From positions 124,001 through 188,000 of the forward strand of contig KV918836.1 of assembly GCA_002049455.2 (NCBI GenBank): a DNA stretch of 64,000 nucleotides, read 5' to 3'. Source of the DNA: Porphyra umbilicalis (Eukaryota; Rhodophyta; Bangiophyceae; Bangiales; Bangiaceae). The translations under genes were made by a program, and so were the position numbers. Under the pieces are notes generated by a model. That model was not told where the DNA came from and did no database searches. It was given only the letters and a program-made list of their open reading frames with translations. This document shows positions 1 to 10,559 of this stretch, piece by piece. The first letter of the stretch is position 1; each line of letters opens with the position of its first letter.

Positions 1-226
1 AAAATTGGGTCGCGACCCCTTTACGGACCCCGGCTGATGGCCGCTCTGAGCGGGGTCGCCGGCGTCACCGGATCAGCAGCGGTCCGACGTGATCCGGGGC
101 GGATCACGTCTTGCCCGCGCCTCGTCTTGCAGGCGATTTCATACCTGTTTTTCCCTGTCGACGCTGCCTGGTCGCCGTCCTTTTGAGGTGGGGCGCAATA
201 TGGCGGATGGCGACGAAGAGCAAAAG

Positions 227-737
227 TACTCTGAGTCAGAATCCGTCGTCAGAACGAGCATCGTAGCACGTGCGACCCTCTGACAACCCCGTGTACATGA
301 ACTCGTATATCTGCTTGCTATATTTTTTGTGGGAAATGCACGTGCTCTGGCGGTGCTGTAATATGCAGCGCACCATACAGCGCAGCAGAATGAGCCAAAG
401 AGCAGTCAAAATGCATACACACAGCCGCAGTTATGCCCGTTTTCCCACCAGATCGCTTGACTCGGTTGGCACGCCCGGGTACCAAATCGGTCGGGGGGGT
501 CTGTCGGTGCCACAAGGCACAACCAGAAGCTCCCTCTATGATAGCTAGGGTAACTGGGGTACTCTGAGTCAGAATCCGTCGTCAGAACGAGCATCGGAGC
601 ACTTGCGACCCTCTGACAACCCCGTGTACATGGACTCGTATATCTGCTTGCTATCTTTTTTGTGGGAAATGCACGTGCTCTGGCGGTGCCGGTTTATGCG
701 ATACACCGCACAGTGCAGCAGAATAAGCCAAAGAATG
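227..737. repeat. Direct duplication, about 177 bp, two units 333 bp apart
   Basis: Unit 1 (227-403) and unit 2 (560-737) share the start TACTCTGAGTCAGAATCCG and stay alignable up to a shared GCAGCAGAAT(G/A)AGCC block, with scattered substitutions. The DNA between and after the units is not alike. No long ORF is conserved in both. It may be two members of an interspersed family or an old tandem duplication; no terminal repeats decide this. Confidence 0.8.
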
Positions 738-1500
738 CTGCCACAGCGTGAACAGTGTCGGAGTTTTTGCCGTTTCTGTCGTTCTGCAGTGATGTGCGTC
801 GCTTCCGACGGAGTAGCGAGGCCGTTCAAACACCGCTTCTCTCCGACCTGATTTTCACGAGAGCCTCTCGAAACGATCACGCTGTACTGCCCGGCAGGTT
901 TGGTGAGAAGGGGTGCTGTTCTCCACGTGGTACTACGGTTGAAACTACAGATGCCCGATCTGACACTCTCAATAGTGACCACTGAGCTGTCACATTTGGA
1001 CGGAGCAGCCAACCAAGGCCCGCAAATCGCTTCAAAACCCAGAAGAGCAGGAACACTGCCTGTTGACTAGGCGTGGGGCCGTGTCAGTGAAGGCGAGAAA
1101 CTCAGGAGGAGACTACCCCAAATAACGCACCGGGTCGACCATCTTCTTGACAGTTGGCTTCATGGCGGACGATGGCTATGAGAGCTCGCCGCACGTTGAC
1201 GATGCAGGACAGTGGCGCTTTGTGGGGCTGCTACGGTGTCGTCCGCGTCCTTCTGCGCGGACGCGGAGTCTACGAGGACATGATGAGTTGAAAAGCACAA
1301 TTTTCAATCATGCCACTGCCATGACCTGCCCTGTCGACCCGTGAAGGCCTGCTGGACTAGCAAAGTGGCAGTCAAAGATGATGTGGCAGAGGAATTTGGA
1401 CACTTTGCAAGAAGAGAGCGCTTAGCGCGGTATTGAGAGCGTCTTGGCACGTAATCATGCACCAGTTTTGGTCACATTCCAATGGTTGGACTCTTTCCGA
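738..1500. other. No gene seen
   Basis: Only short overlapping ORFs with no recognisable domain, no consistent codon bias and no obvious repeat structure. Confidence 0.5.
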
Positions 1501-1521
1501 ACGGGGGTGACCCTCATACGC

Positions 1522-1680
1522 TGCACCAAACGTTGAAACGGTGCAGATCTGACACCAAACCACCGGGTTTTGGTGTCGAATTGACACCATCCCAACACTT
1601 GGTGAGGATGGGCACTAAAAATCTGACCGCTGGGCACCCTTTCGCACCATAATTTGGTGCTGCACTATAGTTTGGTGCAT
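1522..1680. repeat. Cluster of CACCAA/TTGGTG hairpins
   Basis: The heptamer CACCAAA or its complement recurs at least six times in 160 bp. Two copies pair as hairpins: GACACCAAA with TTTGGTGTC (1551-1577) and GCACCA with TGGTGC (1644-1660). It could be a decayed foldback element or a protein-binding cluster; the sequence does not decide. Confidence 0.5.
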
Positions 1681-1689
1681 GATCCGCAC

Positions 1690-2255
1690 CGCTGGGCTTG
1701 CTCTGACGTCGGCGGTGTCAAGGGACACAGCCGATCACGCGACAGCGCCTTGCAGCCTGAACAGATCTGCCGGTGAGAACCGCCTCCCTCCACGCCGCAG
1801 GCTCGCCACTCGTTCGCGCGCCGCGAGCCCAGTCGAACTGGGCCCGGCGCCCTGCCCCATCCCCCTTCCCTGGCACCGTGCCCCCGCCGCCCCCGCGCCA
1901 CCCCTGCGCCACCCCCGCAGCCCAAGCCCACCCTCCCCTTCTCCATCACCCCTCCCCCCATCGCCCGCCTCCCCATCCCCCCATACCTGATTTCCCACCC
2001 CCGCCGCACCGCATGGCGTGCCTCCTACAGCCGCACAGCGATGCGCAGGGCGGGTGGCGTGACTACAGAGGGGGGGGAAGGGGTAGGTTGGGGGGGGGGG
2101 GGGTCGGTGGGGGGAGGGGAGCTGCCGCAGGATCAGTGGCCGCAAGGGCGGTTGAGGGGGGGGGGGGGGGGTCGGGTATGCGCCAGCCGGCCGTGGGCGG
2201 TAGCGTTGGGAGCGAGGGCGCGACCGCTGCCGCAGGAACCGCCGCGGCCGGGAGG
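1690..2255. other. GC-rich low-complexity tract with long G runs
   Basis: Pyrimidine-rich sequence (1850-2000) passes into purine-rich sequence with runs of more than ten G (about 2092-2105 and 2156-2171). ORFs in several frames on both strands are Pro, Gly or Arg low complexity and I do not call them genes. The G runs could form quadruplexes. The chromovirus inserted at the edge of this tract. Confidence 0.55.
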
Positions 2256-2260
2256 GTAGG

Positions 2261-2655
2261 TGTGGTATTAATAACGTTGGTTCAATTACCAGTGTACTGA
2301 GACCGACCGTAGCCACACAATAAAGCGAGTTCTATCGCCTTCGCGGCGAGGAAGAAGACCTTTTGTTGAAGGGCATCCGATGGGGAGCCGGGTGGCGCCC
2401 ACGACGGCGACCCCGGACCCGCGGTGATTTAATACAAACGAGGGCACCGGTCGATCGACCGTCCGACCACAAGCGATCGTAATGAGTGCCGGCAGACAGA
2501 TAAGACAGGCCAGTAAACAAACAATAAGAAATGAACAATGCGGTAGTAACCCCCCAAAGGGCGTGCCACAGGCCAATTCCCACAATACATGGGCTTTGGT
2601 CAGTCAAGGAAGCTACTTGTGGCCAATTGCCAATTGGGAGCAGTGATATGCTACA
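2261..2655 (-). repeat. LTR of the chromovirus (3' LTR in element orientation)
   Basis: A 395-bp repeat matching 12585-12979 at roughly 95-96 percent by eye. Read on the minus strand it starts TGTAGCATATC and ends AATACCACA, the TG...CA form. Its outer flank GTAGG (2256-2260) is repeated at 12980-12984 as the target-site duplication. Confidence 0.93.
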
Positions 2656-3002
2656 TACCTCCAACGCGAGATTCGAACCGTCCCGGTGAGATCCGAGGAT
2701 GGTGAAACCCGATCGGGCGATCGCGGCCTCTTACGGGCCCACGCGGGCGTAACCGCCCAGGCGGCGGGAGCCGTGGGGGGCGCGCCGCCCAGTCCCGATT
2801 GGGGGAAGGTGGCGGTTCGAAGTCGTCGGTCGCAACCGTCCGGCCACGCACGCGTGGGCGTGTGTGGCGAGCATCTGGCGCTGCGGGTCCGATCGGCGCT
2901 TGCGCGTACGCGTGCCTGCGCAGGCGGGTCGGCGTCGGCGTGGGCGTAAGGGTCAGCCGGCCGGCTGCCGGGTGACGAGCGTCGGGGCTAAGACACGTTG
3001 GT

Positions 3003-4121
3003 GTGCGGGTGCGTCTGGCAGCACGTGTTGGGGCGACCGTCGTCGGCGCCGAGTGGCGCCTATGTCGTCGGGGTTTTGACTACCCCGACGACACGGCGAA
3101 AGCCGGGACGCAAGTCCGTGTTAACGAGAGCGGGGGTGGGGTCCGTACCCCGAGACCGGTTACCACCGGGTCGGGTGCGCGGTGCAGCACTTGCTGGGTG
3201 GTCATCGTCGTTGCCGGGTGGCGCCGACCTCGTCGGGGTTTTGACTACCCCGGCGACGAGGCGAATGCCGGGGCGCGGGTCCGCGTTTTGTCCGCACGGG
3301 GCCATCTCGTGTCTTCGTGCTCACGCACAGGTCGAGGCCTAACGGCAAGCTTGAGTGGGGGTGCGCTACCGCGAGGTGGCAAACCGCGAGGTTGCGGACC
3401 CGGTGAGTGTGGATTTGCGCTGGGTGGGGGGGGCGGCGCGCACGGCGGCAAGGACGGCAAGCCCGGCAGCGACGGCGGCAAGGGCGGCAAGCTCGGCGGC
3501 GACGGCGGCAAGGGCGGCAAGCCCGGTGGTGACGACGGCAAGCGCGGCAAGCGTGGCGTTTGCGGCAAGCGCGGCAAGCACGGCGTCGGCCACGGCAAGG
3601 GCGGCAAGCGCGGCGTCGGCGGCGAGCGCGGAAAACGCGGCGTCGGCGGCGGCAAGGGCGGCAAGCGCGGCGTCGGCGGCGGCAAGGGCGGCAAGCGCGG
3701 CGTCGACGGCAAGGGTCAACACCCCCGGACGGGAAAAGCTATGGCGGACTCGGCCGCGATGGCGGTGGACGGCGGCGTTGCCGATGGCAGGGCAGTCATC
3801 GACGGGGCGCATGCCGCCGCGGGGGGCCATCCGGAAGTGAATTGCTCCACGCACCCGGAGGTCTTGCGCCAGTCTCGGCCTCGCGGCTCGAACTACGCAC
3901 ACGCGGAACCTGTGAAGGTGGTTGACGGGGTCCCGCGGGTCACCAACAACCGTCTGTACAACATGTGCGTGCGCAACCGCGCTCGTGCACACATCCGTCG
4001 TGTATACGCGCAATACGAGGCGTCGCCTGACTTCGTTGACGTGATGGCGCAAGCCGGGTTGCCGGACCACGCGGGCGACCGCGTGGCCGACGTCCATGGG
4101 GACCCGTACTTTGGGAACTAG
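3003..4121 (+). other. Antisense ORF region inside the chromovirus, Gly/Lys-rich part
   Basis: On the strand opposite to pol, between the end of pol and the 3' LTR, lies an open region of about 370 codons. Its middle (about 3430-3715) is built of GGK/GKR-type short repeats from GGCGGCAAG-like units, and its last 100 codons are complex sequence without low-complexity bias. Upstream, two roughly 95-bp units (about 3019-3110 and 3187-3280) are a diverged tandem duplication sharing the block CGGGGTTTTGACTACCCC. I recognise no domain. As part of a decayed element it is treated as a fossil. Confidence 0.35.
3430..3715. repeat. GGCGGCAAG-type minisatellite
   Basis: Short imperfect units of 9-15 bp built on GGCGGCAAG and GGCAAGCGCGGC, read as Gly-Gly-Lys and Gly-Lys-Arg on the plus strand and as Leu/Ala/Pro-rich sequence on the minus strand. 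Confidence 0.8.
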
Positions 4122-4136
4122 GGCCCCCAGCGTCGT

Positions 4137-5384
4137 GTGTACGAGGTGATGTTGTTTTGCAACGAGGTCGTGCGCTACCAAGTGCCTTTGCACCCGTTCC
4201 ACCGCTGGGTTTACGCCAATGCGCTTCTGTTCCCTGTGAAGGGGACAGAGACAGTCAAGGCGGCGGCCAACTCGTTTTGCCGCTTGTTGCGCAACTGGCC
4301 GAAGGCCGTCTTCCTCAAGCGGGATCTCGCCGAGGACCTTCCGGTCCCGTTCGGGCACGACTCCGGCCTGGAGCCGTTCCTTGAACTGCTCGCGCTGGTG
4401 AAGCACGAGGAGAACGATAACATCGAGGAAGATCGCAGTCCGCGTGTCACCGGGTTACCGAACCCCTTCCGGCTGCCAATGTTTCCATCCGACCACCGTT
4501 GGGCCGCCGACACGCGCTTCTTTCGCGGTCGCGAGTTGATGCCCACCGCGTGGGCGGCTGGATTTCTCCGTGCGCCACGGACGTTCGACTTGTCCCGTTG
4601 TCTTTCGCCTATCCCGGCATGGGAGCCTCACACGGGGTTGTGGGTGGCGACGCCCGTAGTGGTGTCGTATTTGGCGGATGCGTTGCGCAACGCCCACAGC
4701 TCAGTCTGGCAGAAGGTGTACTCCGAGTACTACTGCAACTTAGTTGCTGCGTGGGTTCACACCCTGCAGGAGGACAAGCTCTTCGTCCACTTGGACGATA
4801 GGACGCTTCGTCATTTCGACGTGTTGGACACGTCCAAGTTGAAGGACGCGCCCGCCGGCGAGGCCAAGTACGTCTTGTACGGCAAGATGCGTCAGGCCGT
4901 AAAGGCGTTTCCCTGGCGGGAGGTCCTTAAGGACGTTGTCTGGTGCGACCGCGACTCCGGGGAAGCCCGTCAAGTGCGGATCACGGTCGACGCGATCAAG
5001 GAGGACGGCTTTTGCCTCCGTCACCCTTGTGTCGATTTCGACTGGGCGTTGGACCCGAACGCGCCACTCCCAATGGCTCAAATCACGTCGAACCACCCCG
5101 GGTGTTGCGCCGCGGTCGTCGGAACTGGGCTCGCGCCGTTGCCGACGCCCGAGAGGGCCGCTACCGCCCGCGTTCGCCGCGGCGCGATCGCTCGCCATCT
5201 CCGCCCCGGGCGATGGATGGTACTTGGCCAACCCGCGCGTCTTCCTCCGCGGCGGTTGCGTTGTTTGGGTCGGCGGACGCGCGCGATGTACGCGCTCGCG
5301 CGCCCCGTGGGGCGGCCTTGTCGGCGGTGGCTAACGCCTGGTTGGCGCGCGCCGCGATTCCCGCCGGGACTCGCGTCGTGGTGA
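4137..5384 (+). other. Antisense ORF region inside the chromovirus, complex-sequence part
   Basis: About 415 open codons antisense to pol and directly beyond its end. The product looks like a real globular protein for its first 300 residues (many aromatic residues, mixed charge, for example HPFHRWVYANALLFPVKG), then becomes Arg/Pro-rich. I recognise no family. Antisense ORFs between pol and the 3' LTR are known from some plant Ty3/gypsy lineages, so this could be an accessory retroelement gene. It could also be captured host sequence or a separate insertion. It is part of a broken element and treated as a fossil. Confidence 0.4.
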
Positions 5385-5683
5385 CGAGGAGGAGGAGTGC
5401 CTGCCACTGCAAAGCGGGCGGTTCGGTTGACCGTGGTGGAATTGTAGGGCGCGTGCCCATGTTGTGTTTCTGTCGCGTGACGTGTGTTCTTCCGCTTCCC
5501 AGTTTCCTGTTAGTCATCGTATCGATGAAGGAAGTGGCAGGTAAGCATGGCCCATGTTGTGGGAGTCGTATCCCTTGCATCGAACGATAAATGTACTTGG
5601 TACTCGAAACACGCACGGATGGCGGTGGCGTACCAGCTGGTGTTGGTCCACTGTGGGATTACCACGGTGGCCTGTTCTTTGGT

Positions 5684-8110
5684 CTATACCAAGCGTCTCA
5701 GAACTGAGTCGAGGTGTTGTCCCGGGGGTACGAAGAACCTGTTGGGGTGTACGGACTTTGTGGGATCAGGTTTGATCAGTGTCGATTGCGAGGCTTTCGG
5801 CCACACATATGTGTAGGGGCCGTATTCAGCAATCAGGCGAGCGAAATGCCGAAAAGCCAGTTGGGGATCATACGCAAATTTGCGGGTCATCGAGAGCAGG
5901 GTGGACTTAAGCCATGTGGCAGGAATTACTTCCTTAACTGCGGTGGCAGTAGTTGACTCTGTCCAAGAGACAGTGGCATGGATAATTCCGTCGCCTGTAA
6001 CATGGACATGTTGGATCGTGAGTGTCCACGTGGGGTCCAGGGCGATGTTGGCCACAGTTGTGAGCCCGGCTTGTCGGCGACTTCGTCGTGTTGGCGCTTG
6101 CCACTCGTACCATGGTACATGCTTCTTCTTCTGTCGACGGAACCGCGCGACGAGGTCGCGGGGGAGGTTCTCAAGGGGTTCCCACGTGTCGTCCTTCGAC
6201 CCGCAGTCGAACCAGAGCACCTTAGCGCTATAGCTGTCACCCGTCTGGCGTAAGCCTAGGATTTTGTCGATAACATACTCATCGGCAGCTGCCGGGGGTG
6301 TCTTGCGTTGGTCTAGACCATCTAGTATGGGGCGCGGCACAGTGTCCGCCGTCGTTGGACGAGGAGCTGGGGTGACAGGGTCACTGCTGACGCGTTTCTC
6401 CTCCTTGTCAATGTCAATGACAAACGTGGAGGCGTCCGCATCGGCGTCATCGACCACGAAGGGGCCAATGGCTTTGCTTTGCATCTTATTTTGCCGATCG
6501 TGGTTGGTCGTGTATACGTAGTCGCCGATCTTGACGTCCGCATTGCGGGTTGCGACCCGGTGATCGAACTTACGTTTGTATTGTTGTTGCGTCTTACGCA
6601 AGGCCTCAACGACAACGGGGATCTGCCGGCGAAGGCGTGCCATGAATTCGCGTTTGCGAGTTACGGGTGACTCATCCTTGAGCGTTCCCTTATTGGACAG
6701 CGGCGTGCCCGGGGGCAGGTTGCGAACCGTGAGGTTGGGGATCCGCCTTGGGATTACGAGCTCAAATGGGGCGATGCCCGTCGACCGATGTGGTTGGCTG
6801 ATATACGCCATGGTGATGACCGGGAGTAACTCGTCCCATCGTGATGGGTCATCAGCGACGTAGTGTCGCAGCTGAGTAGCCATGGTACGGTTGTACCGTT
6901 CAACTTGCCCATTAGTTTGGGGGTGATACGCCGTGGTGCGAACCGTTTCAATGCCAATCATTTTCATCACAGCGATGAAGAAGTTCGACATGAACTGGGG
7001 CCCTTGGTCCGATAGGATCCGGTCCGGTGGCCCGTAGGCTGACACCCACGCGTCAATGATGGCGGACGCCACGGACATGGTCGTGATTCGCCGCAAGGCG
7101 ACGCACTTGGTGAGCTTCGCGAAGCGGTCGGTGATAACCAAGATGAAGCGATTGCCTTTCTTGGAGGCCGGGATGGGAACAAAGATGTCAACGGACAGCT
7201 CCGTGAGAGGCTCGGTAGCCTGGAACAGGGTCAAGGGCGTGCTGTGTCGCCGCAAGGCGGGGCGATTTTGCGCACACGTTGTGCATTTGGTGATGGTCGA
7301 GTGAATATCCGTCACCATTGAAGGCCAGTAGTATGCCTTACGCATTGTGTAATACATCCGGTTCATACCAGGATGGGCGGCCACGGTTGCGTGGTGCTCG
7401 AGGGTCAACACGCGTTCGCGTAAAGACTCCGGAATAACCAGTTGATTGCCGTAAGGCGCACGGCGGTACAGAGCGTGATGCTCATCGCGGAAGAAGGCCT
7501 TTGCCGTTCCGAGTTCGACACGTTTGGTCATTGCGACACAATCGTCGTCCGTTTCTTGAGCTTCAACACCGTCGTTGAATTCCACCGGTTCGGGTTTGTC
7601 GGTACCCGTGTACCTCTCCGTCATCAAGCCGTTGGCCGTCTCGGCCAATGCCAGGCACGGTGTATCATCGTGGATATCGTCTGGCGGCGCCACCGTAGAG
7701 GCGCGCGACAGGAAGTCCGGCAAGTGGTGCGATGCACCTGGTTTATAAACCATATCGAATGTGTATTCGGAAAGGCGAAGTCGCCACCGCATCGAGCGTC
7801 TGCTTGCGTCGGTCGTGCTGTAGATCCAGCTAAGTGCTTGGTGATCCGTTCGGATGAGGAACCGTTGTCCGTCGAGGACGTACCTCAACTTGAGGACAGC
7901 CCACACGACGCCAAGGCATTCTCGCTCCGTGGTGGAGTAGTTTTGCTCTGCAGCAGTGAGTCCTCGGCTCCAATATCCGACAGGATGAAGCAGTTCGCCC
8001 GGTTCCTCCTGGAGGAGGGTACAACCAACTTTTTCGGCGCCTGCGTCAACGTCGACGACGAGCTTCCGATTGGCCTGTGGCAAGGCGAGTACCGGTGGGC
8101 ACAATAGTGC
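5684..8110 (-). pseudogene. Chromovirus pol: RNase H, integrase and chromodomain region
   Basis: In minus-strand order this part shows the RNase H domain (TDHQALSWIY), the HHCC zinc motif of integrase (EHHATVAAHPG followed by CTTCAQ), the integrase core with its DDE signature (LSVDIFVPIP, ILSDQGPQFM, HPQTNGQVERYN) and at the C-terminus a chromodomain-like block (WFDCGSKDDTWEPLENL). The chromodomain is what steers chromovirus integration toward modified histones in known elements. It is the best-preserved part of the fossil. Confidence 0.9.
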
Positions 8111-9430
8111 GTTTCAAAGGTCTTCGAATGCGGCGATGGCCACGTCCGTCGGTGGTGGTAGATCCGGTGGGATCTCGGCCCTAGTCAGGGCGTTCAGGGG
8201 CTTTGCTCGTTTGGCAAAGACTTTGACAAACCGTCGATAGACGTTGCACACGCCCAAGAAGCTTTTCAGCTGGGTCTTTGTAGTTGGGAACTTGGCATGC
8301 TTCAGAGCATCCACGTTCTTGTTGTGCACGTGCAGTTGCCCGGGGCGGTCAATGTGTCCGAGGTACTCGACCTCATCGGAGAACCACGTGCACTTTTCCA
8401 AGTTGAGGGTAACCCCGGCTTCGCGGAGACGGTGAAGAGCCGTGTCAACGTCTCTGACGTGTTGTTCCGCGTTTTCGGGGAAGATGATGACCTCGTCTAA
8501 GTAGACAAGGCATATCTGCCACTTCAAGCCCGAGAGGATAATATCCAACGCACGCTGAAAGGTAGCCGGCGCGTTCGTCAAGCCGAAAGGCATGGATTAC
8601 CAGTAGTTCATACCACAGTGCGTCGTGAACGCCGTGTTCTCTTGGTCGTTCTTGCGTAAGGGTACTTTCCAGTACCCCGCGGTGCAGTCGAGAGACGTGA
8701 ACACTTGGGCAGCTCCCAAGGAGTCAAGGCAGTCCTCCATTCGAGGCAATGGATACGCATCCTTCGTGGTGATGTTGTTTAACCGACGATAGTCGACACA
8801 GAATCTGGCATTGCCGTTCTTCTTTGGTATAATTACCACGGGGCTCGCCCACGCACTATGGCTAGGGGCAATGACGTTGAGCTTCAACATTTTGTTGATC
8901 TGATCAGCGATGATCTGCCGTTTGAACGGCCCGGTGCGGTAGGGTTGAGCCCGTAAGGGCAGAGCGTCGGGAGGAGTGACGATGGAGTGCTCCGTAGCAC
9001 GGATGACGCCAAGGGTTCCATCCCACATAGACGAATGCGTCTTAAGCATGTCACGAATTTTCTTGTGCAGGTACTCGGCTGCCTTACTGAGTTCGAGGTC
9101 CTCGAGTGGGTCACGACTCGCGTCGTCCGATGAGTTATCGGTTCCACATTTTGGGTTGCTGTCATCCAAGACGGCGGAAAGCATCGGCCCTTGGTAGGGT
9201 TCTGCGAACTCCAAGGTTGAGTTCTTGCGAAAAATGACTTGGACTTTGCCGAAGTTGCATAACTTGACCAAGAATGGTTCGTCCGGTTTGACGATGGCGA
9301 CGCCGCGAGCGACTGCCATGGACTTGTGTCGGCACAACGGAATGTTCGGTGTGATCGTCACCATGCCCGGGGTGTCGCACGTGGCCATGATCAACTCCTG
9401 CTTGTGTCCGTTGACACGCACCTGCTTCTA
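8110..9430 (-). pseudogene. Chromovirus pol: reverse transcriptase region
   Basis: Minus-strand translation gives the Ty3/gypsy reverse transcriptase landmarks: FCVDYRRLNN, the FTSLDCTAGYW block and the MPFGLTNAPATFQ block, followed by a YLD catalytic-box relative and the connection to RNase H. Fossil copy; part of the element at 2261-12979. Confidence 0.9.
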
Positions 9431-9789
9431 GGCTCGAACCCGAGCGGGTCTATCTTGCCAATGGCGGTCCCACGCGCTGTCGTTAAGACAAGCTAAGATC
9501 GGCGTTGGCCGAGGTAGTTCCTCCGTGCAGCGCACGTGCTCTTGCCAGACGATCTTGCGCAAGCGCGGAAAGATTCCCTCGATGTTTTGTTCAATGAACT
9601 CGGTGCCAAGAATGCACGAGACTGACAAGTTGTCGGAAATGAGGAATCGGTCAAATAGACGCACACCTCCGGTGTCTACATACAGATGTATGTCATACTT
9701 CGTCACGAGACGATTGTTGTTTGCATCTAGGATGCGCGGCAGCGTGGTCAACTTTTCGGCGTAAGCCATCCAGTTCGCAGGGAGAACAC
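9430..9789 (-). pseudogene. Chromovirus pol: aspartic protease region
   Basis: Minus-strand translation carries a D-T-G block (LYVDTGGVRLFDRFL) and a downstream ILGTEFI block, as in retroelement aspartic proteases. It abuts the nested 745-bp DNA element. Fossil copy. Confidence 0.7.
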
Positions 9790-10533
9790 TAAAGCTATAT
9801 CTCATGCACTAAAACCTGTCCCAAAAAAGATGTGGGAGCGTCGGAACTGGTCCTCCAGGAGCCAAAGTCCCTCAGATGACAGATATGGGAGTTCCGGCGG
9901 TACTCAGAAAAAAAGGGGCTGTGAGTGCGAGAAGCGCCGGAATGCGCGTGGGTCGCGCGACACTGGTGAAGCGCTGCGTCCGGTTTCCAGCTCAGCAATA
10001 GCCGTTGCAACAATGATCCAGCTGATACATACAGTCCACTCAAACTGATAGGGCGGATCAAGCCGACTGGCTTGCATAAGACGAAAAAAAAAACATGCAT
10101 TCAAACGGTAGCCCCCGCTTCATAATCTGTGCGACCAGATATGGCCGAGTCCAAGGGTCGCCGCTTCACTTTCGGTCCCGACCGCCAGCATTTCCGCAAT
10201 GCTCAGTTTCGACTCCTGATAGGCTGTAAGGCTTGTCATGTACGGGCTTTCAACTTTCCCTGGTCGAGCACGCCTCACATGCCCATCATGGAATCATGGC
10301 GTCAACGAGAGCGCAAAAAGTACCGCAAAACCGGCACCCTACTGTTTCTGCACGGACGACAAAGCTCCAGAATACAGTCCACACATCGGAACGACGCGCA
10401 TTGACTGAAAGCTTGCGAGTTGGTGGTTCCTTCTAAACCGAAACATTCGGCATTGGGTGCGATGATGTTCGTCTCTGGCGGACTTGAACATGCGTCGCGG
10501 CCAGAGGTTTTAATGCGTGAGATCCACCTTTAG
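9789..10533. mobile_element. 745-bp nonautonomous DNA element, copy 1, nested in the chromovirus
   Basis: Copy 1 of a two-member family (the other at 20274-21018, inverted), both exactly 745 bp and roughly 90 percent alike by eye. Terminal inverted repeats start CTAAAGCTATATCTCATGCA on the left and CTAAAGGTGGATCTCACGCA (reverse complement) on the right, about 30 bp with a few mismatches. The octamers GTTCGCAG (9773-9780) and GTTCGCAC (10533-10540) nearly match and might be an 8-bp target duplication with 8 extra bases on the left. That would point to hAT, but this is weak. Both copies hold a colinear stretch encoding roughly 90-130 codons with no known domain. Insertion here postdates the chromovirus. 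Confidence 0.85.
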
Positions 10534-10559
10534 TTCGCACTATGTTCACCCCGGCGCCC

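Noticed and set aside
1735-2316. Overlapping ORFs of 175-193 codons on both strands
   Set aside because: Pro/Gly/Arg low complexity with poly-G runs; open in opposite frames, no domain, partly overlapping the LTR.
2660-2690. GGTTCGAATC (minus strand) just inside the chromovirus 3' LTR, considered as a tRNA remnant
   Set aside because: Only a B-box-like decamer; the T stem does not pair and no A box lies at a suitable distance.
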